7,355 bases of DNA from CAZIVE01 sp964542435 (GCA_964542435.1 CAZIVE010000128.1:1-7355), one strand, 5' to 3'. Positions 1 through 5,666 are shown, counted from the stretch's first letter. The notes: generated by a model not told the origin, from the letters alone. Program-made: numbers and translations.

Positions 1-423
1 CTCAATGAACGTCAGGAACTGAAGGGGCTGATTTTCCCGCGCGACGGCTATTTCGACAGTGCGCTCACCGAATGCGGACCGCCAGCGCTCATTACCGACA
101 AAGGAATTCTCCTTATATATAATGGTAAAAACCGCATCGACGAACGACGTGACAAACGCTTCACGGCCGGAACCTACAGCGGCGGACAGGTGTTGTTCAG
201 TCTCGATGATCCTTACAAAGCCATTGCGCGACTCGACGTTCCCTTCTTCCGTCCGATGGAACGCTTCGAGAAGAGCGGTCAATATGCAGACGGCACGGTT
301 TTCCTCGAAGGTCTCGTCTATTTCAAGAATCGCTGGTATCTCTATTATGGCTGTGCCGATTCCCGCGTAGGCGTTGCCATCTGCAATCCCGCCAAGAAAA
401 GACCCGGAGATCCGCTCAAATAG
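1..423 (+). CDS. GH130 glycoside phosphorylase/hydrolase, C-terminal part (5' end outside window)
   Basis: The gene enters from the left edge in frame 1 and ends at TAG 421-423, leaving 140 C-terminal residues. The part near the edge contains DSALTECGPPAL followed by a GILLIYNGKN strand, then GTYSGGQVLFSLDDP, RLDVPFFRP, and a final blade EGLVYFKNRWYLYYGCADSR. This series is characteristic of the five-bladed beta-propeller GH130 family, which acts on beta-mannosides. Most members are phosphorylases that release mannose-1-phosphate; some Bacteroides members are hydrolases. The catalytic Asp and most phosphate-binding residues lie in the missing N-terminal part, so the reaction cannot be decided here. 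Full-length members have roughly 320-400 residues, so well over half is missing. No signal peptide can be assessed. The stop lies 14 bases from the stop of the convergent xerD gene, with no terminator hairpin visible. Family assignment is firm; subfamily and substrate are not. Confidence 0.85.
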   Translation, partial: LNERQELKGLIFPRDGYFDSALTECGPPALITDKGILLIYNGKNRIDERRDKRFTAGTYSGGQVLFSLDDPYKAIARLDVPFFRPMERFEKSGQYADGTVFLEGLVYFKNRWYLYYGCADSRVGVAICNPAKKRPGDPLK

Positions 424-437
424 AAAATCCTGAAGAA

Positions 438-1376
438 TTAATCTGTTTTGGAAGGCAATCGCCGTTGGTTTCTCGGATGATGTTCGAGAATCTCCCGGCG
501 AAGCGCCTGACGATCGATGTGCGTGTAGATTTCGGTGGTCGTGATCTTCTCGTGGCCGAGCATTTCCTGAATGGAACGAAGATCGGCGCCTCCTTCGAGC
601 AGATGCGTGGCAAACGAATGTCGGAACGTATGAGGACTGACCGTTTTCTTCACGCCGGCCATTTCGGTCTGCTCCTTTACAATATGAAACACCATGATGC
701 GGCTCAACCCTGTGCCGCGGCGGCTGAGAAAGAGAATATCCTCGCAGCCCGGCTTTACCTTCATGCGGTTGCGGTCGATCTCATAGAGTTCGATCTCGTG
801 AAGTGCCCGATCTGAAATCGGGACAAGCCGTTGTTTGCCACCTTTGCCTTCGACGCGGATAAAGCCCTCCTTGCGGTTGATGTCCTGATAACGCAGATGG
901 ACGAGCTCGGAGACGCGCAGTCCACAACTGTAAAGCACTTCGAGCATGGCGCGATTGCGTTGACCTTCGTCCAGTGTGAGATCGATGGAGCCGATGATGC
1001 GGTCGATCTCGTCCACCGTGAGCACTTCAGGAAGTTTCATTCCGATCTTCGGCGATTCGAGAAGTTCGGTAGGATCGGATTCGATGTAACCGTCGAGCAT
1101 AAGGAAACGATAGAAGGAACGGACGCCCGAAAGGATTCGCGCCACGGAACGCGGATGAATGCCGATGTCATACAATCCGGCCACGAACTGTTCGAGGTCG
1201 TCGAGCGTAATCTCCTTCAAATCCTTCCCGATATCCTCGGCAAAACGCGCCAGTTTGGAGACATCGGTAAGATAGGCATCGACGGAATTGTGGGAGAGCG
1301 ACTCCTCGAGCATCAGCCGCGTGCGGTAGTTTTCAATCAGATCCTTTTCGTGCTTCATAGCGGTGATAAAGTCCAT
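438..1376 (-). CDS. xerD: Site-specific tyrosine recombinase XerD
   Basis: This is a 312-residue Xer recombinase, the enzyme that resolves chromosome dimers at dif with a XerC partner and FtsK. Counting from the ATG at 1376, the N-terminal SAM-like core-binding domain covers about residues 10-100 (LSHNSVDAYLTDVSKLARF, then RILSGVRSFYRFL). The catalytic domain follows. The active-site set is complete: R154 in CGLRVSEL, K178 in EGKGGKQR, H249 and R252 in SPHTFRH, H275 in MLGHEKITTTEIYTH, and nucleophile Y284. Spacing matches E. coli XerD closely, and the tail EHHPR is XerD-like. The frame stays open to a TTG at 1421, but that TTG lies upstream of a good -7 box (1408-1415), so the ATG at 1376 is preferred. 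An ATG at 1358 aligns equally well with the E. coli N-terminus. The symbol rests on similarity; XerC and phage integrases share the same residues, but nothing mobile lies nearby. Confidence 0.9.
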   Translation of the reverse strand: MDFITAMKHEKDLIENYRTRLMLEESLSHNSVDAYLTDVSKLARFAEDIGKDLKEITLDDLEQFVAGLYDIGIHPRSVARILSGVRSFYRFLMLDGYIESDPTELLESPKIGMKLPEVLTVDEIDRIIGSIDLTLDEGQRNRAMLEVLYSCGLRVSELVHLRYQDINRKEGFIRVEGKGGKQRLVPISDRALHEIELYEIDRNRMKVKPGCEDILFLSRRGTGLSRIMVFHIVKEQTEMAGVKKTVSPHTFRHSFATHLLEGGADLRSIQEMLGHEKITTTEIYTHIDRQALRREILEHHPRNQRRLPSKTD

Positions 1377-1407
1377 GTAGAGAAAAATAGCTATCTTTAC
1401 ATCGTCG

Positions 1408-1438
1408 TAAAAGTAGTGCAAAACGAGGAGAACGCAAA
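1408..1438 (-). promoter_or_regulatory. Predicted Bacteroidota-type promoter of xerD
   Basis: Read on the minus strand, TTTG (1438-1435) is followed after exactly 19 bases by TACTTTTA (1415-1408). The Bacteroidota vegetative consensus is TTTG-N19-21-TAnnTTTG, so only the last base of the -7 box differs. Transcription would begin near 1400-1402, about 25 bases before the ATG at 1376. This arrangement also argues against the TTG start at 1421. No equally good + strand promoter for aroQ is visible in 1377-1503; TATCTTTA at 1392-1399 has no -33 partner. Confidence 0.55.
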
Positions 1439-1503
1439 ACGGAAAATCTTCCTCACTTCACTGCCGTTACAGACAATGTGGAACCCTAAAACATCGCATC
1501 TCT

Positions 1504-1929
1504 ATGACTAAAATCCAAATCATCAACGGACCGAACTTGAATCTGCTGGGAAAACGCGAACCGACGATCTACGGCAGCCATTCGTTTGAGGAATATCTCG
1601 AGAAGCTTCGCGCAGCCTATCCGATGTGCGAGATCTCCTATTACCAAAGCAACTGCGAAGGCCAGCTGATTGACAAGATCCAGGAAGTGGGCTTCGAATA
1701 CGACGGTATCATCCTCAACGCCGGCGCTTACACGCACACATCCATCGCGTTGCACGACGCTATCCGCTCGGTGACGACGCCCGTCGTCGAGGTGCATATC
1801 TCCAACGTCTTCCAACGCGAACCGTTCCGCCACACTTCGATGATCTCCGCAGCTTGCCACGGAACGATCGTCGGCTTCGGCCTCGATTCCTACCGTCTGG
1901 CACTCGAATCATTCATTGCTAAGAAATAA
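1504..1929 (+). CDS. aroQ: Type II 3-dehydroquinate dehydratase
   Basis: AroQ removes water from 3-dehydroquinate to give 3-dehydroshikimate, the third step of the shikimate pathway, in the cytoplasm as a dodecamer. The 141-residue length is normal for the type II family. The signature NGPNLNLLGKREPTIYG starts at residue 8 and carries the lid Arg18 and catalytic Tyr23. Also present are Asn72 and His78 in LNAGAYTHTS, the catalytic His98 in VEVHISN, and Arg109 in REPFRHTS. All expected active-site residues are therefore present and the enzyme should be active. The start is ATG 1504, directly before the conserved N-terminal beta strand, with no Shine-Dalgarno sequence. The gene is divergent from xerD and leads a tightly spaced + strand run; its stop is 3 bases before the next start. 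Confidence 0.97.
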   Translation: MTKIQIINGPNLNLLGKREPTIYGSHSFEEYLEKLRAAYPMCEISYYQSNCEGQLIDKIQEVGFEYDGIILNAGAYTHTSIALHDAIRSVTTPVVEVHISNVFQREPFRHTSMISAACHGTIVGFGLDSYRLALESFIAKK

Positions 1930-1932
1930 GAT

Positions 1933-2574
1933 ATGGCGATCGACGAGGAAAGTCTGGAGGATTATGTCTTGAACCACAGCGACGGTCAAGGCGCACTGCT
2001 TCGCGAACTGGAACGTGACGCGCAGGTCAATCTGCTGCACGCCCGCATGATCTCCGGTCCGCTGCAAGGCCGCGTACTGAAGATGTTCTGCCGCATGATT
2101 CGTCCGAAACGCGTCCTCGAAATCGGAACGTACACCGGTTACGCCACGATGTGTCTCGCAGAAGGTCTCGAAGAAGATGCGTTGGTCTATACGATCGAGA
2201 TCAACGACGAGATGGAAGACTTCATCATGAAATATCTGCCACGCTGTCCGTGGAAAGATCGAATCCGCCTGCTTTTCGGAGATGCATTGGAGATCGTTCC
2301 GACATTGGACGAAACGTTCGACCTCGTCTTTATCGACGGCGACAAACGGCAATACTGCGATTATTTCGATACGATCTTCCCGAAAGTCCGCAAAGGTGGC
2401 ATCATTCTTGCAGACAACACACTTTGGGACGGTCACGTGACCGACAGCGACTATGCGCGCGACCATCAGACAATCGGAATCCGCGCCTTCAACGACAAGA
2501 TCCGACAGGACGAACGCGTGGAAAAGGTGATCCTTCCGCTGCGCGACGGACTGACGATGATCTGGAAACGATGA
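1933..2574 (+). CDS. Class I SAM-dependent O-methyltransferase (COMT/TrmR-like)
   Basis: This 213-residue protein belongs to the cation-dependent O-methyltransferase family (Methyltransf_3) that includes catechol and caffeoyl-CoA methyltransferases and bacterial TrmR/YrrM. Visible motifs are the SAM-binding loop VLEIGTYTGYAT (61-72), the acidic end of the second strand YTIEIND (86-92), GDALE (116-120), the metal-binding Asp135 with Lys138 in FIDGDKRQY, and the second metal pair Asp161-Asn162 in LADNTLWDG. The tail RDGLTMIWK is also family-typical. The metal ligands and Lys are conserved, so it should be catalytic. The substrate is not readable. TrmR in Bacillus methylates 5-hydroxyuridine at tRNA position 34, which would suit a neighbourhood of translation genes, but this is inference. 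The ATG starts 3 bases after the aroQ stop, so the two are almost certainly cotranscribed. Confidence 0.9.
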   Translation: MAIDEESLEDYVLNHSDGQGALLRELERDAQVNLLHARMISGPLQGRVLKMFCRMIRPKRVLEIGTYTGYATMCLAEGLEEDALVYTIEINDEMEDFIMKYLPRCPWKDRIRLLFGDALEIVPTLDETFDLVFIDGDKRQYCDYFDTIFPKVRKGGIILADNTLWDGHVTDSDYARDHQTIGIRAFNDKIRQDERVEKVILPLRDGLTMIWKR

Positions 2575-2610
2575 GCAACAATCAACATATACATTAATAT
2601 ATATAGCATT

Positions 2611-2946
2611 ATGGATAATACAAGATTAAGTAAAATATCGAGACTGATACAAAAGGAGCTGGGCGACATCTTTCAGAAGAGTGCACAGCCAATGCACGGA
2701 ACATTGATCTCCGTAACGGTAGTTCGCGTGAGTGCCGATCTCAGCGTAGCGCGCGTTTACCTCAGCATCTTCCCTTCAGACAAGGCGAACGAACTGCTCG
2801 AGAACATCCGAAACAACACAAAAGCCATCCGTTACGAACTGGGACAGCGCATTCATACGCAGGTGCGCATCATTCCGGAACTGACATTCTTCATTGATGA
2901 CTCTTTGGATTACATCGATAACATCGACAAACTGTTGAAGAAATAA
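2611..2946 (+). CDS. rbfA: Ribosome-binding factor A
   Basis: RbfA binds immature 30S subunits, aids late 16S rRNA 5'-end processing and matters for growth in the cold. The protein has 111 residues, somewhat shorter than E. coli RbfA. It shows the single KH-type fold: an N-terminal helix RLSKISRLIQKELGDIF (5-21), the strand pair VTVVRVSADLSVARVYLSIF (35-54), the helix ENIRNNTKAIRYELGQRI, and the signature PELTFFIDDSLDY (89-101). The basic tail of longer homologues is reduced to DKLLKK. The start follows a 36-base gap (2575-2610) rich in A and T with no TAnnTTTG box, typical of Bacteroidota leaders, so readthrough from the methyltransferase gene is likely. The permease gene begins 12 bases downstream. 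Confidence 0.95.
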   Translation: MDNTRLSKISRLIQKELGDIFQKSAQPMHGTLISVTVVRVSADLSVARVYLSIFPSDKANELLENIRNNTKAIRYELGQRIHTQVRIIPELTFFIDDSLDYIDNIDKLLKK

Positions 2947-2958
2947 CATTCCGGCACT

Positions 2959-4194
2959 TTGAACTTCCCGTTTTACATCGCCCGCCGTTATCTCTTCTCA
3001 AAGAAGTCGCACAACGCCATCAACATCGTGTCGCTGGTGTCAGTCTGCGGCGTGGTCGTTGCGACCATCGCTTTGGTCTGTGCCCTGTCAGTGTACAACG
3101 GGTTTTCGGATCTCATCGCATCACTCTTCAGCAACTTCGATCCCGATCTGAAGATCCTGCCGAAGACAGGCAAAGTGTTCGATCCGAACAGTGCGGCGAT
3201 ACGCAAAGTGAAGACATTGCCCGACATTGCCATTGTCAGCGAAGTCGTACAGGACAATGCACTCATCCGATATCACGACCGTCAAGTGGTTGCCACGTTA
3301 AAAGGCGTGGACAATCAGTACGAACGGCTCACGAAGATCGACAGCATCCTCGAAGACGGCAAGTTCAAGCTGCGCGAAGATGTGGACTATGCTTCATTCG
3401 GCATTGGATTGGCAGCGTCGTTAGGTGTGAATGCGGGCTTTGTCTATCCAATCGAGATCTACGTTCCGATACGAGACAAATCGGTGAACATGGCCAATCC
3501 CGCCTCTTCATTCAACTTGCAGTATGCCTTCATCAGCAGTGTATTCTGTACCAATCAGGCAGCCTACGACGAGAATTACATGATCGTGTCGCTTCCGCTG
3601 GCGCGAACCTTGTTCGGCTATGAAAAAGAGATCAGTGCGCTGGAGATCAAAGTGGCGCCGCATGTCAGCGTTTCTTCCGCAGAGAAACACATCAAAGCGA
3701 TCACGGGTGAAAACTATGTCGTGCAGAACCGTTACGAACAGCAGTCCGATTCGTTCCGCATGATGCAGATTGAGAAATGGATGACCTTTCTCATTCTCAG
3801 TTTCATTCTCCTCATCGCGCTCTTCAATGTCACCGGATCGCTTTCCATGCTCATGATCGAGAAGCGCGACGACGTGTCCACGTTGCGAAGTCTCGGAGCC
3901 AACGACAAACTGATCCGACAGATTTTTCTTTTCGAAGGCTGGATGATTTCAGCAGCAGGAGCAATTGTGGGCACCATCATTGGCGTCGTTCTCTGCCAAT
4001 TGCAGCAACAGTTCGGATTCATCAAGCTCGGCGACGCTTCCGGATCGTTCATCATCGATGCTTATCCTGTCCGCGTCGTCTTGTCTGACGTGCTGCTGGT
4101 TCTCGTGACCGTTCTGATCATGGGACTGCTCGCAGCTTGGTATCCTGTTCGTTACTTCGGTCGGAAATGGCTGACCGAAAGAAGAGAAGAATAA
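2959..4194 (+). CDS. ABC transporter permease, LolC/LolE (FtsX-like) family
   Basis: This 411-residue inner-membrane protein has the LolC/LolE layout: a short cytoplasmic start MNFPFYIARRYLFSKKSHNA, TM1 at about 23-47, a large periplasmic MacB-type domain at about 50-270, then TM2 (about 275-300), TM3 (about 325-347) and TM4 (about 374-396). The segment EKRDDVSTLRSLGAND after TM2 is the coupling helix that contacts the ATPase. In proteobacteria this family extracts lipoproteins from the inner membrane and hands them to LolA. The start is TTG at 2959. No ATG lies nearby, and the sequence from this TTG matches the family N-terminus without gap, so I accept it. No LolD-type ATPase gene is in the window, so the partner must be elsewhere. 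The stop TAA (4192-4194) directly abuts the stop of manC on the other strand. Whether it acts as LolC, LolE or a homodimer cannot be decided. Confidence 0.9.
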   Translation: MNFPFYIARRYLFSKKSHNAINIVSLVSVCGVVVATIALVCALSVYNGFSDLIASLFSNFDPDLKILPKTGKVFDPNSAAIRKVKTLPDIAIVSEVVQDNALIRYHDRQVVATLKGVDNQYERLTKIDSILEDGKFKLREDVDYASFGIGLAASLGVNAGFVYPIEIYVPIRDKSVNMANPASSFNLQYAFISSVFCTNQAAYDENYMIVSLPLARTLFGYEKEISALEIKVAPHVSVSSAEKHIKAITGENYVVQNRYEQQSDSFRMMQIEKWMTFLILSFILLIALFNVTGSLSMLMIEKRDDVSTLRSLGANDKLIRQIFLFEGWMISAAGAIVGTIIGVVLCQLQQQFGFIKLGDASGSFIIDAYPVRVVLSDVLLVLVTVLIMGLLAAWYPVRYFGRKWLTERREE

Positions 4195-5277
4195 TCAATT
4201 AAACTCTTTATCGTATTTCATTTGAGCGTCAGCGACAAACTGCTTGATGCGCTGCTCGTCGTCCTTTCGGCAAATCAGAAGCACATTGCCGGATTCGGCT
4301 ACGATATAGTCATTGAGTCCTTGCACAACAACCAATCGCGAAGGATCGTCCACAGCAATCACATTCTCATTACTCTCGTAGAGCAACGTACGGTTCTTCT
4401 TCAAGACAGCATTGCCGCTCTCATCCTTATGAGCGATATCGTAAAGCGAACCCCACGTTCCTAAATCCGCCCATCCGAAATCCACGCAGAGCATAAAGAC
4501 ATTGTCCGCTTTTTCCATGACGCCATAGTCGATGGAGATGTTCGGGCAATAAAGGAAGTTCTCATTAATGAACGATTTCTCCTGATCGGAATTGAAGAGA
4601 TCCTTGCCCAAATCGAAACGAGCACTGATCTCGGGCAGGAACTGACGGAACGCTGCCAGAATGGTCTTTACATTCCAAAGGAATATTCCGGAATTCCAGA
4701 AAAACTCGCCGCTATCCATAAATACCTGAGCTAATTCGAGATTCGGTTTCTCCGTGAAGGTCTTCACCTTGATAAAATCGCTGATCTTCTCATCTCCGCT
4801 CTGAATATAGCCATAACCGGTTTCAGGACGGCTGGGACGAATGCCGAGCGTCACAAGAGAATCGTGATCTCTCACGAAGTCAAGAGCCAGCTTGACATCA
4901 TGCAGGAAATCATCCTCTTTCAAGATCAAATGATCGGAAGGAGCCACCACAATATTGGCTTCCGGATTGCGGGCATAGATGTGATATGCCGCATACGCAA
5001 TGCAAGGCGCCGTATTTCTGCGTGCCGGTTCAAGCAGGATCTGACGATCGCTAAGTTGGGGCAACTGCTCACGAATCAATCCGGCATAAATCTCATTCGT
5101 TACTACATAAATATTATCCTGTGGAATAATCTTCGCAAAGCGATCATACGTCATCTGTAAAAGTGAACGACCGCTACCGAAGAAATCTAGAAACTGCTTC
5201 GGATAACTCTCCCGGCTGAACGGCCAAAAGCGGCTTCCGATGCCACCTCCCATAATAACGCAATAATTATCTTCCAT
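4195..5277 (-). CDS. manC: Mannose-1-phosphate guanylyltransferase (GDP-mannose pyrophosphorylase)
   Basis: ManC joins mannose-1-phosphate and GTP to give GDP-mannose and pyrophosphate. GDP-mannose feeds GDP-fucose synthesis, O-antigen, capsule and protein glycosylation. The 360-residue protein opens with the nucleotidyltransferase loop MGGGIGSRFWPFSRESYPKQ (residues 9-28). It continues with EPARRNTAP (84-91), VAPSDH (111-116, metal-binding Asp), RPETGYGYI (150-158), TFTEKP (173-178), NSGIF (195-199), SIDYGVMEKA (248-257) and DFGWADLGTW (266-275). Residues 305-350 form the usual C-terminal beta region. The phosphomannose isomerase domain of the roughly 470-residue bifunctional enzymes is absent, so isomerisation must come from another gene. 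The start is ATG 5275-5277, 8 bases after a possible 30-codon leader ORF. A TAnnTTTG box lies 114 bases upstream, which would give an unusually long leader. Confidence 0.95.
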   Translation of the reverse strand: MEDNYCVIMGGGIGSRFWPFSRESYPKQFLDFFGSGRSLLQMTYDRFAKIIPQDNIYVVTNEIYAGLIREQLPQLSDRQILLEPARRNTAPCIAYAAYHIYARNPEANIVVAPSDHLILKEDDFLHDVKLALDFVRDHDSLVTLGIRPSRPETGYGYIQSGDEKISDFIKVKTFTEKPNLELAQVFMDSGEFFWNSGIFLWNVKTILAAFRQFLPEISARFDLGKDLFNSDQEKSFINENFLYCPNISIDYGVMEKADNVFMLCVDFGWADLGTWGSLYDIAHKDESGNAVLKKNRTLLYESNENVIAVDDPSRLVVVQGLNDYIVAESGNVLLICRKDDEQRIKQFVADAQMKYDKEFN

Positions 5278-5285
5278 GATATTTC

Positions 5286-5378
5286 TTAAAGTTCTATGTA
5301 TTCCTGTTTTGTAAACTCAGCCGCAAGAGGAGTCGTTACGTCAGTGAAGCTTTCTCCTTTTACACTAACTGATTTCAT
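5286..5378 (-). CDS. Possible 30-codon leader ORF before manC
   Basis: On the minus strand an ATG at 5376-5378 opens 30 codons (MKSVSVKGESFTDVTTPLAA, then EFTKQEYIEL) ending in TAA at 5286-5288, 8 bases before the manC start. Composition is mixed and protein-like, with no homopolymer or rare-residue bias. The ATG would lie only about 6-8 bases after the transcription start predicted from the -7 box at 5391-5398, so translation would be nearly leaderless. The same frame stays open further upstream to a TTG at 5429. I do not recognise the peptide. It could be a leader peptide coupling translation to manC, a small protein gene, or chance: 30 open codons are not significant alone. There is no run of one amino acid suggesting classic attenuation. 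Confidence 0.25.
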   Translation of the reverse strand: MKSVSVKGESFTDVTTPLAAEFTKQEYIEL

Positions 5379-5390
5379 CGATTGATATTG

Positions 5391-5398
5391 CAAAAGTA
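5391..5398 (-). promoter_or_regulatory. Predicted -7 element (TACTTTTG) for manC
   Basis: TACTTTTG followed by C on the minus strand is a full match to the Bacteroidota -7 consensus TAnnTTTG. The -33 region 19-21 bases upstream has no TTTG; the nearest TTG (5429-5427) is 28 bases away, too far by the usual rule. Transcription would start near 5384-5386, giving about 108 untranslated bases before manC, or almost none before the possible leader ORF. A second perfect box, TATGTTTG (5434-5427), lies further upstream on the same strand, also without a good -33 element. Confidence 0.5.
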
Positions 5399-5427
5399 GC
5401 CTTTTTTTAATGCTATCCTTATTTTCC

Positions 5428-5458
5428 AAACATATTTATGATTCTCTCAAAAATGTTT
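5428..5458. repeat. Inverted repeat AAACAT-N19-ATGTTT
   Basis: AAACAT at 5428-5433 and ATGTTT at 5453-5458 are perfect 6-base inverted arms around 19 bases. The left arm overlaps the minus-strand -7-like box TATGTTTG. A protein bound here could affect transcription toward manC. The arms are short and AT-rich, so chance is possible. Confidence 0.3.
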
Positions 5459-5473
5459 ACAGCTCCACCGGAC

Positions 5474-5494
5474 CGACATGTCGATCGATATGTC
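5474..5494. repeat. Nested palindromes and tandem CGAYATGTC half-sites
   Basis: CGACATGTCG (5474-5483) is a perfect 10-base palindrome and TCGATCGA (5481-5488) a perfect 8-base one overlapping it. CGACATGTC (5474-5482) and CGATATGTC (5486-5494) form a direct repeat with 8 of 9 bases identical and a 12-base period. GACAT (5475-5479) and ATGTC (5490-5494) form outer inverted arms. Downstream, 5508-5517 (ATCGATAGAC) can pair with 5480-5489 at 9 of 10 positions, closing an 18-base loop. This density looks like an operator or the foldable end of a repeat element. Confidence 0.4.
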
Positions 5495-5591
5495 TTGCCT
5501 TTCCCGAATCGATAGACCTTGATTACGCCCTAAAAATCTGATGTTTCTCGGGTTTTTCAAATAGAAATGAATCTCTTGCATGGGAAAGATC

Positions 5592-5610
5592 ATTAACGTA
5601 TATCGTTAAT
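5592..5610. promoter_or_regulatory. Perfect palindrome ATTAACG-N5-CGTTAAT upstream of padR
   Basis: ATTAACG (5592-5598) and CGTTAAT (5604-5610) are exact 7-base inverted arms around TATAT, a 19-base site of the size and symmetry bound by dimeric winged-helix regulators. It lies about 50 bases upstream of the predicted padR -7 box and about 180 bases upstream of the manC-facing -7 box. Lack of a T-tract argues against a terminator. PadR itself is the natural candidate to bind it, but that is inference. Confidence 0.4.
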
Positions 5611-5629
5611 TAAGTATAAATTATAATAG

Positions 5630-5649
5630 TATGTTATACAAGGTACATA
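5630..5649. promoter_or_regulatory. Candidate PadR operator TATGT-N10-ACATA
   Basis: TATGT (5630-5634) and ACATA (5645-5649) are inverted 5-base arms around 10 bases. Known PadR-family operators contain ATGT and ACAT half-sites in inverted orientation, usually 8 bases apart, so the half-sites fit but the spacer is 2 bases longer. The site occupies the expected -33 region of the padR promoter, where binding would block transcription. This suggests autoregulation. Confidence 0.4.
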
Positions 5650-5658
5650 TACTTTGCC

Positions 5659-5666
5659 TACATTTG
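5659..5666 (+). promoter_or_regulatory. Predicted -7 element (TACATTTG) for padR
   Basis: TACATTTG matches TAnnTTTG at every fixed base. Transcription would begin near 5672, about 18 bases before the ATG at 5691, with a purine-rich AAAGGAAAGGA in between. There is no TTTG at the expected -33 position, which instead overlaps the ATGT/ACAT inverted repeat, so the promoter may be weak or regulator-dependent. Its position excludes the in-frame ATG at 5631 as the start on this transcript. Confidence 0.55.

Larger units (their letters stand above)
5399..5630. other. Intergenic control region between manC and padR, no recognised gene
   Basis: This 232-base stretch is the core of the only gap above 300 bases (5278-5690). 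It contains the minus-strand box TATGTTTG (5427-5434), several ACAT/ATGT inverted repeats, a tandem CGAYATGTC pair, and a 19-base palindrome near padR; the main ones are listed separately. Short open frames exist on both strands: 43 codons at 5410-5541 (+) and 44 codons at 5447-5581 (-). Neither has a convincing start signal. Base composition shifts from AT-rich flanks to a more GC-rich middle (about 5463-5530). It may be a promoter/operator region or may include a dispersed intergenic repeat; the single copy seen here cannot decide. Confidence 0.5.

Noticed and set aside
438..1376. XerD-like gene as the integrase of a mobile element
   Set aside because: The protein matches housekeeping Xer proteins in length and tail, neighbours are core genes, and no attachment-site repeats or cargo genes are seen.
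1392..1399. TATCTTTA as an aroQ promoter
   Set aside because: It differs from TAnnTTTG at the last base and has no TTTG 19-21 bases upstream; it is over 100 bases from the aroQ start.
831..1511. A 226-codon open frame on the + strand across xerD
   Set aside because: It is antisense to a full xerD with all catalytic residues, has no recognisable domain, and runs through the xerD promoter into aroQ. It is a coding shadow.
1909..2466. A 185-codon minus-strand frame opposite the methyltransferase gene
   Set aside because: The + strand frame carries all SAM and metal motifs; the opposite frame shows no family features and overlaps the end of aroQ.
1..5277. A functional link between GH130 (mannose-1-phosphate release) and manC (mannose-1-phosphate use)
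   Set aside because: The two lie about 3.8 kb apart, on opposite strands, separated by five unrelated core genes, and it is not known whether this GH130 is a phosphorylase.
5410..5541. 43-codon + strand frame in the manC-padR gap as a gene
   Set aside because: No ribosome site or promoter precedes its ATG, which lies in a T-rich run inside the manC promoter region, and the residues show no recognisable pattern. Kept only as part of a finding.
5622..5627. TATAAT as a sigma70-type -10 box for padR
   Set aside because: Bacteroidota vegetative promoters use TAnnTTTG, a perfect example of which lies at 5659-5666. TATAAT in an AT-rich spacer is expected by chance.
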